In this document: positions 54,612 to 63,317 of the stretch, piece after piece | Numbering within the stretch: position 1 is the stretch's first letter | Layout of the letters: each line of letters begins with the position of its first letter | NCBI RefSeq assembly: GCF_900100455.1 | Contig: NZ_FNCV01000002.1 | Location: 62,001 to 126,000 of the forward strand | Length of the DNA: 64,000 bases | Direction of reading: 5' to 3' | From: Roseospirillum parvum | GTDB taxonomy: Bacteria; Pseudomonadota; Alphaproteobacteria; Rhodospirillales; Rhodospirillaceae | Notes under the pieces: generated by a model | What the model was told of the DNA's origin: nothing | The model's input: the letters and a program-made list of their open reading frames with translations, nothing else | Databases searched by the model: none | Translations under genes and position numbers: made by a program

Positions 54612-54648
54612 GCCCACTCCCCCAGTGAGCCCACCCCAGTGAGCCCAC
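54606..54648. repeat. Three copies of CAGTGAGCCCAC over the repressor stop codon
   Basis: Copies lie at 54606-54617, 54623-54634 and 54637-54648. The first supplies the TGA stop of the repressor gene. The third contains the GTG that would start the following small frame. Confidence 0.85.
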
Positions 54649-54950
54649 CCACCACGACCCCACCCCCCGACCGGCGCGCCCTGGCCGGCCTGTTCGCCGC
54701 CGACCCGGCCACCGCGCGGCGCTTCGACGGCCCGGTGCCGGCCTGGGAGCAGCCGCCCCACGACCGCCCCCCAGCGGCCGATCCGGCCGCCGTCCTGGCC
54801 GACCTCTGCGCCACCACCCGGGCCGAGCTCGCCGCCCGCCGCCGCCGCCTCGGCCCCGTCGCCCCGGGCGACCGCCGACTGGCCCACCTCGGCCGGCGTC
54901 TCGCCACCCTGCGCGCCAGCGCCGCAAAGGCACGCCGACCGTCCCGGTGA
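54639..54950 (+). CDS. Hypothetical 103-aa protein
   Basis: A GTG-initiated frame begins within the third CAGTGAGCCCAC copy. It gives a Pro-rich N-terminus and an Ala/Arg-rich helix (LCATTRAELAARRRRLG, RRLAHLGRRLATLRASAAKA). I recognise no family. Biased GC-rich composition could produce such a frame by chance, so its reality is uncertain. No other frame in this gap is better. Confidence 0.35.
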   Translation: MSPPTTTPPPDRRALAGLFAADPATARRFDGPVPAWEQPPHDRPPAADPAAVLADLCATTRAELAARRRRLGPVAPGDRRLAHLGRRLATLRASAAKARRPSR

Positions 54951-55048
54951 CATTGGACAACCCGGGGCCAGGGCCGCTATGGTGACAGGGAGTCGCAATA
55001 CTGCCGGCCACAAGACGCCAGAAAGCTCCAGAAAGCCCCACAAAGACA

Positions 55049-55960
55049 ATGAACGCCTCCGACGCCCCCCCCCTGCCAGATCCGCGCCCGAAAAGCACCG
55101 GTGGGCGCTCCCTGGTCTTCGCCGACGGTACCTGGCACGAAGGCAACCCCGGCCTGCTCGGCCCGCGCACCCACGGGGTCTGGCTGTCCTCGGTGGTGTT
55201 CGATGGCGCCCGCTACTTCGACGGCGCCGCCCCGGACCTCAACCGGCACTGCCAGCGGGCCGTCGACAGCGCCCGCATCCTGGGTCTGGAACCCATGCTG
55301 ACCGGCTTCGAAATCGCCGAGCTGGCCTGGGAAGGCATCGCCCACTTCCCGCCCTCGACCGAGCTTTACATCTGCCCCATGTTCTACGCCGACAGCGGCT
55401 TCATCGTGCCCGATCCGGCCAGCACCCGCTTCGCCCTCACCCTGTGGGAAAGCCCGCTGCCCGAGCCCAAGGGCTTCTCGGCCCACCTGTCACGCTTCCG
55501 CCGCCCGGCCCGCGACACCGCCCCCACCGACGCCAAGGCAAGCTGCCTCTACCCCAACGTCAGCCGGGCCGTGAAAGCCGCCAATCAGGCCGGCTTCGAT
55601 ACCGCCGTCATGCTCGACCCCATCGGCAATGTCGCCGAATTCGCCTACACCAACCTGTTCTACGCCCGCGACCACGTGGTCTACACCCCCATGGCCAACG
55701 GCACCTTCCTCAACGGCCTGACCCGCCAACGGGTGATCAAGCTGTTGCGCGACGCCGGCGTGGACGTGGTGGAAAAAGCCGTCGCCTACCACGAACTGTT
55801 CGAAGCCGACGAAATCTTCGCCACCGGCAACTACCAGAAGGTCGGCCCGCTCACCCGGCTGGAAGACAAAAGCTTCAAACCCGGCCCGATGTACCAGAAA
55901 GCCCGCGACCTCTACTGGGAATTCGCCCGCAACTGCCGCTTCGTCGACGCCGCGGCGTAG
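55049..55960 (+). CDS. Branched-chain amino acid aminotransferase-like protein (PLP fold type IV)
   Basis: This 303-aa enzyme of the IlvE/D-alanine transaminase fold starts at ATG 55049 (MNASDAPPLPD). The PLP lysine is probably in PTDAKASCLYPN. EFAYTNLFYARD and YTPMANGTFLNGLTRQRVI match the cofactor-binding part, and FATGNYQKVGP the C-terminus. It converts branched-chain 2-oxo acids to Leu, Ile and Val or the reverse. Alphaproteobacteria often have several paralogues, so the substrate is not fixed. It converges on lysK across a repeat cluster. Confidence 0.88.
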   Translation: MNASDAPPLPDPRPKSTGGRSLVFADGTWHEGNPGLLGPRTHGVWLSSVVFDGARYFDGAAPDLNRHCQRAVDSARILGLEPMLTGFEIAELAWEGIAHFPPSTELYICPMFYADSGFIVPDPASTRFALTLWESPLPEPKGFSAHLSRFRRPARDTAPTDAKASCLYPNVSRAVKAANQAGFDTAVMLDPIGNVAEFAYTNLFYARDHVVYTPMANGTFLNGLTRQRVIKLLRDAGVDVVEKAVAYHELFEADEIFATGNYQKVGPLTRLEDKSFKPGPMYQKARDLYWEFARNCRFVDAAA

Positions 55961-55978
55961 GGCACAGGCAGGAGTCAT

Positions 55979-56358
55979 AAAGGGGCTCCGCCCCTTTAAA
56001 TCCCCGCCGGGGGGACTGGGTCCCCCCGGACCCCGCCAGGTCGTTGGAGCAGAACGCCAAGGCAATTGCCGGGCGCAAGTTGCCGGCGCAAGTTGCCGGG
56101 CGCGAGTGGTGTTTGGGTGCAGGCCAGCTTCGCTGGCCTGCGGAACCAAAAACCACCGCACAGCGGCCCTGCGCGGGCTTGATCCACGCCTCTTTGCGCC
56201 ATTTCCTTGGTGTTTGTTCACGCGGGCCAGCAAAGCTGGCCCGCACCCAACCCCATCCGAATTCAAGCCGCTGCCGGCGTTTCACAGCAAGGAATGGAGG
56301 GGGTCCGGGGGATCGCCTTCGATCCCCCGGTGGGGGTACGGGGGCAACGCCCCCGCTC
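55979..56358. repeat. Repeat cluster between convergent aminotransferase and LysRS genes
   Basis: It is bounded by GC-rich hairpins at the left (AAAGGGGC/GCCCCTTT from 55979) and right (GGGGGATC/GATCCCCC and GGGGGC/GCCCCC to 56358). Between them are a tandem GCAAGTTGCCGG motif (56074-56103) and a palindromic unit at 56109-56252. That unit has stems GCAGGCCAGC-TTC-GCTGGCCTGC (56119-56141) and GCGGGCCAGC-AAA-GCTGGCCCGC (56222-56244). The first is followed by GGAACCAAAAA, as in repeats D and E. There is no gene. Confidence 0.75.
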
Positions 56359-56385
56359 ATCGCATGCCTTGGGGCGTGCGCGCCC

Positions 56386-57987
56386 TCACGCCTCGTCGGT
56401 GATGGCCTTGTCGATCAGGGCCAGGGAGTCTTGCTGGCCGAACAGGGCGAAGAAGCCGCCCATGCGCGGGCCCTGGTCCTGGCCGAGCAGGATCTGGTAG
56501 AGGGCCTTGAACCAGTCCTTGAGGGCCGGGAAGGTGTCGGCGTGGCGTTTGCCCACTTCGTAGACCCGGTTCTGGACCAGGGCGCCGTCGTGGGCCTCGT
56601 CGGCGGAGAGGCCGGCCAACTCCGCCCGCAGCTCCTTGAGCGCCGTGACCTCGGCCGGGGTGGGGGTGCGGTACTGCTTGGCCGGGCGCACGAAGTCCCG
56701 GTAGTAGGCGATGGCGTGATCGACCAGCCGGGCCAACAGGGGATCGGTTTCGGGGTTGGCCTCGGGGTCGTAGGCGGCGATGTAGCGCCACAGCACGGCC
56801 GGGTCCTCGGTGTGGCAGACGTTGACCAGATTGAGCAGCAGCGAGAACGACAGCCCGGCCCGCTCGGCCGGCGGGGCGCCGTCGTGGATGTGCCAGGTCG
56901 GGTTGTTCAGGCGTTCGGCCTCGTCCTGCCCGGGGAAGGCGGCGAGGTGGGCCAGGTAGTCGTCCACGGTGCGCGGGATGACGTCGAAGTACAGCCGCTT
57001 GGCTGCCTTGGGCTTCTGGTACATGAACAGGGCCAGGCTTTCCGAGGGGGCGTAGGCCAGCCACTCGTCGACCGCCAGGCCGTTGCCCTTGGACTTGCTG
57101 ATCTTCTGCCCCTTGTCGTCGAGGAACAGCTCGTAGGTCAGGGTCTTGGGCGGCCGCCCGCCCAGGATCTGGCAGATGCGGGTCGACAGCTTGACCGAAT
57201 CGATGAGGTCCTTGCCGGACATCTCGTAGTCCACGTCCAGGGCGTACCAGCGGGTGCCCCAGTCGGCCTTCCATTGCAGCTTGCAGGCCCCGCCGGTGAC
57301 CGGGGTTTCCACCTTCTGCCCGGTTTCCGGGTCCTCATAGACGATGGTCCCGGCCTCGACGTCGGTCTCCAAAATCGGCACCTGGAGCACCACCCCGGTG
57401 CGCGGACAGATGGGCAGGAAGGGGGCGTAGGTGGCCCGGCGTTCCTCGCCCAGGGTGGGCAGCACCACCTTCTTCACCGCCTCGTAGTTGGCCAGCACCC
57501 GGAGCAGGGCGGCATCGAGATTGCCCGAGGTGTAGTGCTCGGTGGCGCTCTGGAACTCGTACTCGAAGCCGAAGGAATCGAGGAAGGCGCGCAGCCGGGC
57601 GTTGTTGTGGTGCCCGAAGCTTTCGTGGGTGCCGAAGGGATCGGGGATGCGGGTCAGCGGCTTGCCCAGGTGCTGGGCCACCATCTCCTTGTTGGGGATG
57701 TTGTCGGGCACCTTGCGCAGGCCGTCCATGTCGTCGGAGAAGGCGAACAGGCGGGTCGGCATGTCCGGAGCCAGACGCATGAAGGCGCGCCGCACCATGG
57801 TGGTGCGCACCACCTCGCCGAAGGTGCCGATGTGGGGCAGGCCGGAGGGGCCGTAGCCGGTCTCGAACAGCACGTAGCCCTTTTCCGGCAGCTTCCCTTT
57901 CAGCTGGTCGTCGAGCAGGGCGCGGGCTTCCTGGAACGGCCAGGCCGGGGACTGGCGGGCGGGATCGGTGACGGCATCGACGGACAT
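56386..57987 (-). CDS. lysK: Class I lysyl-tRNA synthetase
   Basis: This 533-aa synthetase charges tRNA-Lys. It has the class I signatures [10 protein letters not shown] (HIGH region) and [10 protein letters not shown] (KMSKS), with [11 protein letters not shown] and PICPRTGVV typical of the archaeal-type LysRS-I. Most bacteria use class II LysRS, but alphaproteobacteria commonly use class I. It starts at ATG 57987 ([11 protein letters not shown]). It diverges from fliK across a 326-bp gap that contains the sigma-54 promoter. Confidence 0.95.
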   Translation of the reverse strand: MSVDAVTDPARQSPAWPFQEARALLDDQLKGKLPEKGYVLFETGYGPSGLPHIGTFGEVVRTTMVRRAFMRLAPDMPTRLFAFSDDMDGLRKVPDNIPNKEMVAQHLGKPLTRIPDPFGTHESFGHHNNARLRAFLDSFGFEYEFQSATEHYTSGNLDAALLRVLANYEAVKKVVLPTLGEERRATYAPFLPICPRTGVVLQVPILETDVEAGTIVYEDPETGQKVETPVTGGACKLQWKADWGTRWYALDVDYEMSGKDLIDSVKLSTRICQILGGRPPKTLTYELFLDDKGQKISKSKGNGLAVDEWLAYAPSESLALFMYQKPKAAKRLYFDVIPRTVDDYLAHLAAFPGQDEAERLNNPTWHIHDGAPPAERAGLSFSLLLNLVNVCHTEDPAVLWRYIAAYDPEANPETDPLLARLVDHAIAYYRDFVRPAKQYRTPTPAEVTALKELRAELAGLSADEAHDGALVQNRVYEVGKRHADTFPALKDWFKALYQILLGQDQGPRMGGFFALFGQQDSLALIDKAITDEA

Positions 57988-58067
57988 GGGGGTGGTTCCG
58001 GTGGGTTGAGGGAAGAACGGGAAAACCGGGGCAAGCTAGACCGGATCGCGGGACATGGGAAGGGGCC

Positions 58068-58080
58068 GGCAGAAGCTGCC
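58068..58080. promoter_or_regulatory. Candidate enhancer palindrome upstream of fliK
   Basis: GGCAG-AAG-CTGCC is a perfect palindrome 100 bp upstream of the sigma-54 -24 element, the usual range for an activator of the FlbD/NtrC type. The binding protein is not shown by sequence. Confidence 0.4.
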
Positions 58081-58179
58081 CGTCGGGGACCGTCGGGGCT
58101 CGGCAGGATTTGCCCGCCGGATCGCCCCAGGATCGACGACCCCAACGACAGAAGCTTGATTCACAAAGGCTTGCCGGTT

Positions 58180-58195
58180 TGGCCCGGGGCTTGCT
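58180..58195 (+). promoter_or_regulatory. Sigma-54 promoter of the fliK-flgD-flgE operon
   Basis: TGGCCCG-GGGC-TTGCT matches the -24/-12 consensus. GG at 58181-58182 and GC at 58193-58194 are exactly 10 bases apart. It lies about 120 bp upstream of the fliK start, as expected for sigma-54 flagellar hook genes in alphaproteobacteria. Confidence 0.7.
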
Positions 58196-58313
58196 GCCCT
58201 GGTCGCGACTTCGTGTTTCCGGCTGCCCGCCTGCACGAGGGGTAACCTGCCCGCCGGGCAACCTGCCCCTCCGGTCGGCAGGGCAGCCGATCCAACCTCC
58301 GGGATGCCGCGCC

Positions 58314-60137
58314 ATGGACGCCAGCACCGTTACCACCACCGTCGTTCCCGGCCTGGAGACCCAGGGCCGGAACAGCCAGTCGTCCAACGGCACCGGGCGC
58401 ACCGATGCCAGCGGACTGGTTGGCGGCGGCACCTCGTTCAGCGACGCCCTGCTGGCCGCCCAGCGCGCCGTGCAGGCTGGCAACGCGGTGTCGGAGCTGA
58501 CCAGTTCGGTGGTCATGTCGCTGGATGCCGAGCCCTCGCCCGAGCCCGCCCCCCGCGAGACCGAGACGGCGCGCGCCGAGGAAGCCGAGCCCGCCCGGCC
58601 GCGCGACGACGAGCCGCGCGGCCGCGACGACGACAGCCGTGCCGAGCGGGACGACGACACCGCGACCGACGCGCCGCGCGAGGCGGAGCCCCGCGAGACC
58701 GCCGCCAAGGATGATCGCCCGGCCGAAGGGCCGACCGACACGGCCAAGCCCACCGACACGGCCGACGCCAAGCCAGCCGACTCCGCCGAAAACGCCGAGA
58801 CGCCGAGCCAAGGCGAGCAGACCGCCACCCAGGGCGATGGCCAGCCGACCGGCGAGCAGGCGGCCAAGGGCAACACCGAGGCCAACCAGACGACCCAGCA
58901 GGCGGCCGCCGCCACCGTGCAGACGCCGCAGCAGCAGGCCGCCGCCAACAGCGAGACGACCACCAAGGGGGCCGATCAGGCCGCCACGCCGGTGGCCAAG
59001 GCGGCCAACAGCCAGACCGCCGGCCAGGGCGGACAGGCGTCGGGGCAGCCCCAGGCCCAGACCGCGCCCCAGGGCGACGGCCAGACCCAGGCCGCCCAGG
59101 GCGGTCAGGCGGCACAGGCCCGCGCCAACGCCACCGCCAACGCCACCACCGAGACCCGCTCGACCACCGAGGCCGCCGCCCGTCAGGCCGCCGAGATGGC
59201 CAAGTCGGTGGACGACGGAACCAAGGTGAAGGTGGAAGTGCGCGTCGACGGCCAGGCCCGTGCCACCACCACCGAGACAGCCAGCGCCCAGCGCACCGCC
59301 CAGACCCAGAGCGCGCCGACCGACCCGTGGACCGGCCAGCCCACCGGCGCCGGCCAGGGCAGCGGCCAGGGCACCAGCGAGGGGCCGGCCAACCGGGTCC
59401 TCCAGCAGGGTCAGCAACAGCAACAGGCCATGGCCGCCGCCGCCCAGCAGCAGGGCGCCGCCCGCCCGGTCACCCCGCCCACCGGCGGCCAGACCGCCCA
59501 GGGCAGCGGGGTGCAGGGGAGCAGTCAGGCGAGCGGGGCCACCGGCACCACCGCCTCGGCCGCCACCCAGACCGTGCAGCCCACCGCCACCAGCCAGGGC
59601 GGCACCTTCCAGGGCCTGCTCTCTGGCGAGGGCGGACAGGCCCAGCAGACCGGCCAGACCACCCACACCGCCAGCCGCGCCCCGACCGCCCACACCGCGC
59701 AGGGCAACGAGACCGCCCGCCAGGTGGTCGAACAGGTCAAGGTGGAGATCACCCGCGGCGCCAGCGCTGGCCAGGACTCGATCAAGATCCAGCTCAAGCC
59801 GGAAAACCTGGGCCGCATCGACGTGCGCCTGGAGATGGGCGGCGATGGCCGGGTCAACGCCACCATCACCGCCGACAAGGCCGACACCCTGGAGATGCTG
59901 AAGAACGACGCCCGGGCCCTGGAACAGTCGCTGCGCGACGCCGGCCTGAAGGCCGACCAGCAAAGCCTGTCCTTCTCGCTGCGCGGCGAGGGCGGCCAGC
60001 AGAAGGGCGCCGGCCAGGGTCGCTCGCCCTACCCCACCGTGGCCGATGACGACGGCCTCGAGGGTCCCTCGCTCGATGCCCAGCAGATCGCCAGCCAGCG
60101 GGCCGCCGCCCGCGGTGGCGTCGATGTCCGGGTCTAG
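58314..60137 (+). CDS. fliK: Flagellar hook-length control protein FliK
   Basis: This 607-aa protein starts at ATG 58314 (MDASTVTTTVVPG). Residues 1-450 are low-complexity, with Asp/Glu/Thr-Pro-rich then Gln/Thr/Ala-rich tracts, as usual for the molecular-ruler part. The conserved FliK C-terminal domain includes SIKIQLKPENLGRIDVRLEM and VNATITADKADTLEMLKNDA (about residues 480-560). It measures hook length and switches the export apparatus to filament substrates. It lies 14 bp before flgD. Confidence 0.88.
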   Translation: MDASTVTTTVVPGLETQGRNSQSSNGTGRTDASGLVGGGTSFSDALLAAQRAVQAGNAVSELTSSVVMSLDAEPSPEPAPRETETARAEEAEPARPRDDEPRGRDDDSRAERDDDTATDAPREAEPRETAAKDDRPAEGPTDTAKPTDTADAKPADSAENAETPSQGEQTATQGDGQPTGEQAAKGNTEANQTTQQAAAATVQTPQQQAAANSETTTKGADQAATPVAKAANSQTAGQGGQASGQPQAQTAPQGDGQTQAAQGGQAAQARANATANATTETRSTTEAAARQAAEMAKSVDDGTKVKVEVRVDGQARATTTETASAQRTAQTQSAPTDPWTGQPTGAGQGSGQGTSEGPANRVLQQGQQQQQAMAAAAQQQGAARPVTPPTGGQTAQGSGVQGSSQASGATGTTASAATQTVQPTATSQGGTFQGLLSGEGGQAQQTGQTTHTASRAPTAHTAQGNETARQVVEQVKVEITRGASAGQDSIKIQLKPENLGRIDVRLEMGGDGRVNATITADKADTLEMLKNDARALEQSLRDAGLKADQQSLSFSLRGEGGQQKGAGQGRSPYPTVADDDGLEGPSLDAQQIASQRAAARGGVDVRV

Positions 60138-60151
60138 AAGGAACACGACCG

Positions 60152-61042
60152 ATGGCTGACGCCGTTTCCCAAGTCGCCGCCCAGACCGGATTGACCGCCT
60201 CGCAGCAGTCGCGCCAGAAGCTGGTCCAGGATCTGGACACCTTCCTGACCCTGCTCACCGCGCAGTTGCAGAACCAGGACCCGCTGTCGCCCATGGACTC
60301 CACCGAGTTCACCAACCAGCTGGTCCAGTTCGCCCAGGTCGAGCAGCAGATCTACCAGAACGAAAACCTGGAGAACCTGCTGATCAGCCAGACCGCCACC
60401 CAGCAGGCCATGGCGGTGAACTACCTGGGCTCGACCATCGAGGCGGAATCGACCCGCGTCCCGCTGCAGGACGGCAAGGCCAAGCTGGCCTACGGCCTGG
60501 CCGAGGACGCCAGCGAGACCTGGATCGCCATCAAGGACAGCACCGGCACCGTGGTCCGCATGTTCGAGGGCAAGACCACCGCCGGCGTCCATGCCCTCAA
60601 CTGGGACGGCCTCGATTCCTACGGCAATCAGTTGGAAGACGGGGCCTACGAGGTGGTGGTCACCGCCCTGGGGCCGAACGAAGGCCAGATCGACACCTGG
60701 ACCACGGTGTTCGGCAAGGTCACCGGCATCACCACGGTCGATGACGAGATGCTTCTGTCCATGGACGGCGTCGGCGTGCCGATGAGCAAGGTGCTGGCGA
60801 TCAGCGACAACTACCAGGGCATCGACGACAAAGATGACGACAGCAGCGTGCTGCAGGACATCCTGGACGCCCTGACCGGCGCCGACGACGGCGACGACAC
60901 GACGGGCGAAACCGGCGAAACCGGTGACGACACCGCCGGCGACGATACCACCGGTGACGACACCACCGGCGACGATACGGCCACCGACGATACTGCCGAC
61001 GACACCGCCACCGGCGACGACGACGAGCAGACCACCACCTAA
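60152..61042 (+). CDS. flgD: Flagellar hook assembly protein FlgD with acidic repeat tail
   Basis: This 296-aa hook-cap protein has the N-terminal FlgD signature (DTFLTLLTAQLQNQDPLSPMD, STEFTNQLVQFAQVEQQI) and a FlgD-Ig domain (LNWDGLDSYGNQLEDGAY). Most FlgD proteins end near residue 220-240. This one adds about 52 residues that are almost only Asp, Thr, Gly, Glu and Ala (GDDTTGDDT-type repeats, from DNA 60884). The tail resembles calcium-binding or linker sequence and is unusual for a cap protein. It is co-transcribed with fliK and flgE. Confidence 0.92.
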   Translation: MADAVSQVAAQTGLTASQQSRQKLVQDLDTFLTLLTAQLQNQDPLSPMDSTEFTNQLVQFAQVEQQIYQNENLENLLISQTATQQAMAVNYLGSTIEAESTRVPLQDGKAKLAYGLAEDASETWIAIKDSTGTVVRMFEGKTTAGVHALNWDGLDSYGNQLEDGAYEVVVTALGPNEGQIDTWTTVFGKVTGITTVDDEMLLSMDGVGVPMSKVLAISDNYQGIDDKDDDSSVLQDILDALTGADDGDDTTGETGETGDDTAGDDTTGDDTTGDDTATDDTADDTATGDDDEQTTT

Positions 61043-61102
61043 AGGGACTTGACCGCGCCCTGTCCGAAAGCGGCGGGCCGAGCTTGATCAGGAGTAACGA
61101 CG

Positions 61103-63265
61103 ATGTCGCTCTATGGTGCACTCTTTTCCGGCGTTTCCGGCCTTGCCTCGCAGTCCAGCGCCATGGGGGCCATCGCCGACAACGTGACCAACGTCAACAC
61201 CATCGGCTACAAGGGCTCGAAGGTGAACTTCAAGACGCTGGTCACCAAGCAGGTGTCGCTGACCCAGTATTCGCCGGGCGGCGTGCAGTCGGCGCCGCGC
61301 CAGGGGGTGGACGTGCAGGGCCTGTTGCAGGCCACCACCTCGTCGACCGACATCGGCATCTCGGGCCAGGGCTTCTTCATCACCAACCAGGCCAGCGTGC
61401 CTTCCTCCGGGGACCTTTACGCCTACACCCGGGCCGGCTCGTTCAAGGTCGATTCCGACGGCTACCTGACCAACGTCGGCGGCTTCTACCTGCAAGGCTG
61501 GCCGCTGCAGACCTGGGACGGCACGACCACGGCGAGCCAGGTCACCGTCGGCAACAACACCTACATGAAGGCCTACAAGAACGATGCCGGCGAGATCACC
61601 TACGTCAACGACAACGTGATCGACGCCACCAACCTGCGCGGCCTCAACCTGAACACCATCGGCGGCACCGCCACCGCCACCACGACCATGTCGCTGGGCG
61701 CCAACCTGCCCTCCGGGGTCGACATCAACAGCACCGAAAAGACCAACATGTTGATGTACGACAGCCTGGGCAACGCCCACAACCTGAACTACACGTGGTT
61801 CAAGAGCGGCACCAACGCCTGGGGCACCATCATCGAGCCGCCCGCCGGCTCGGCCTCGGTGCAGTTGCGCGACCAGAACAACGGCATCTACTACTCGGCC
61901 GGCCGGCTCGACTTCCGCGACACCGGCATCCCGGCCAACGGCTCGTCGCTGTCGTTCACCCACAACGCGACCAACATCGCCATCAACTACTCCAACGCCG
62001 CCACCGACGTGCACGTGCCGACGGTCGAGCTGGACTTCACCACCACCCCGCCGGCCGACGGCGACACCATCGACGTGACCATCGGCACCGAGACCTTCAC
62101 CTTCGAGTTCGACAGCAACAACTCGGTGACCACCGGCAACATCTCGGTCGCCGCCACCGGCACCCTGGACACCGACATCCAGAACCTCGCCGACCAGATC
62201 CAGAACACCATGACCAGCAAGTTCGGCGAAGGCACCTGGACCCAGGTCGATACCGCCAACGACGTGGTCTCCATCGGCGGCGGCCTGGGCGTCGGCGACA
62301 TCACCTCCTCGGCCGCCACCCCGGAAGCCGCGGTCGCCGCGCCGGCGTCGGTCAACATCCAGGTCACCGGGCGCTCGCTGTCGGAGATCGTCGACGACAC
62401 CGCCCAGGCCATCAACGCCTTCCTGGCCAGCCAGCAGGGCGTGCCGCCGACCGTGCCCGGCGGATGGGGTAGCCGGGTGGCCGGCACCACCGGCATCACC
62501 TTCATCCCCGACGCCAACGACATCCAGTTCGACACCTCGGCCCTGCTCGACAGCAACGGCAACATCGCCTCGGTGCAGCAGGACCCCAACACCACCAACG
62601 TCTTCACGGTGACCGGCGTCACCGCCACCCAGAACTGGCTGGGCTCCAACCCGGCCATGGTCGAGTTCAACGGCGACGGCTCGCCGGACAAGTTCTTCGG
62701 CAACGACGAGGCCACCGCCGCCGACCCCCGGGCCCGCATCCACATCGACTGGACCAACGGCGCGCTCGACATGAACGACACCACGGTGACCAGCGGCGGC
62801 AGCCCGGCGATCAGCCTGTTTGCCGGCAACTACAACGTGCCCGACGGCCTGACCCAGCAGGGCGACGCCTATCAGATCAACTACATCACCCAGAACGGCG
62901 CCAAGTTCGGCAACTTCGCCGGCCTGTCGATCGGCGAGGACGGCATCGTCCAGGCGCTGTTCGACAACGGCGTCACCCGTCCGGTGTTCCAGATCCCCAT
63001 TGCCACCTTCGTCAACCCCAACGCCATGGAAAGCCTGACCGGCAACGCCTGGATCGAAACCGACGGCTCGGGCCAGCCGACCGTGCGCACGGCCGGCGAT
63101 GCCGGCGCCGGGTCCATCGCCTCGGCCGCCCTGGAGGCCTCCACGGTCGATCTGGGCGAGGAGTTCACCACCATGATCACCACCCAGCGGGCCTACTCGG
63201 CGGCGGCCAAGATCATCACCACCTCCGACGAGATGCTCGACGAGCTGGTCCGCATCAAGCGGTGA
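61103..63265 (+). CDS. flgE: Flagellar hook protein FlgE
   Basis: This 720-aa protein has the N-terminal rod/hook signature SLYGALFSGVSGLASQSSAMG and NVNTIGYKGSKVNFKTL. The conserved GFFI motif is SGQGFFITN, and the C-terminus includes LEASTVDLGEEFTTMITTQRAYSAAAKIITTSDEM. At 720 residues it is longer than the 400-aa enteric hook protein because the surface-exposed middle (about residues 200-550) is expanded. It assembles under FlgD and its length is set by FliK, the two genes just upstream. Confidence 0.94.
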   Translation: MSLYGALFSGVSGLASQSSAMGAIADNVTNVNTIGYKGSKVNFKTLVTKQVSLTQYSPGGVQSAPRQGVDVQGLLQATTSSTDIGISGQGFFITNQASVPSSGDLYAYTRAGSFKVDSDGYLTNVGGFYLQGWPLQTWDGTTTASQVTVGNNTYMKAYKNDAGEITYVNDNVIDATNLRGLNLNTIGGTATATTTMSLGANLPSGVDINSTEKTNMLMYDSLGNAHNLNYTWFKSGTNAWGTIIEPPAGSASVQLRDQNNGIYYSAGRLDFRDTGIPANGSSLSFTHNATNIAINYSNAATDVHVPTVELDFTTTPPADGDTIDVTIGTETFTFEFDSNNSVTTGNISVAATGTLDTDIQNLADQIQNTMTSKFGEGTWTQVDTANDVVSIGGGLGVGDITSSAATPEAAVAAPASVNIQVTGRSLSEIVDDTAQAINAFLASQQGVPPTVPGGWGSRVAGTTGITFIPDANDIQFDTSALLDSNGNIASVQQDPNTTNVFTVTGVTATQNWLGSNPAMVEFNGDGSPDKFFGNDEATAADPRARIHIDWTNGALDMNDTTVTSGGSPAISLFAGNYNVPDGLTQQGDAYQINYITQNGAKFGNFAGLSIGEDGIVQALFDNGVTRPVFQIPIATFVNPNAMESLTGNAWIETDGSGQPTVRTAGDAGAGSIASAALEASTVDLGEEFTTMITTQRAYSAAAKIITTSDEMLDELVRIKR

Positions 63266-63286
63266 TCCTTAAGCGCCCGACGCCCT

Positions 63287-63317
63287 CGGGGAGGTCACCA
63301 TCGGGGAGGTCACCATG
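63287..63317 (+). repeat. Tandem duplicated ribosome-binding region before the last gene
   Basis: GGGGAGGTCACCAT occurs twice in a row, first followed by C and then by G. Only the second copy gives ATG, at 63315, so the Shine-Dalgarno GGGGAGG is present twice. Confidence 0.8.

Noticed and set aside
58525-59229. Overlapping Pro/Arg-rich frames within fliK
   Set aside because: The low-complexity GC-rich DNA leaves alternative frames open. Their translations are Pro/Arg repeats with no support, while the FliK frame has the conserved C-terminal domain.
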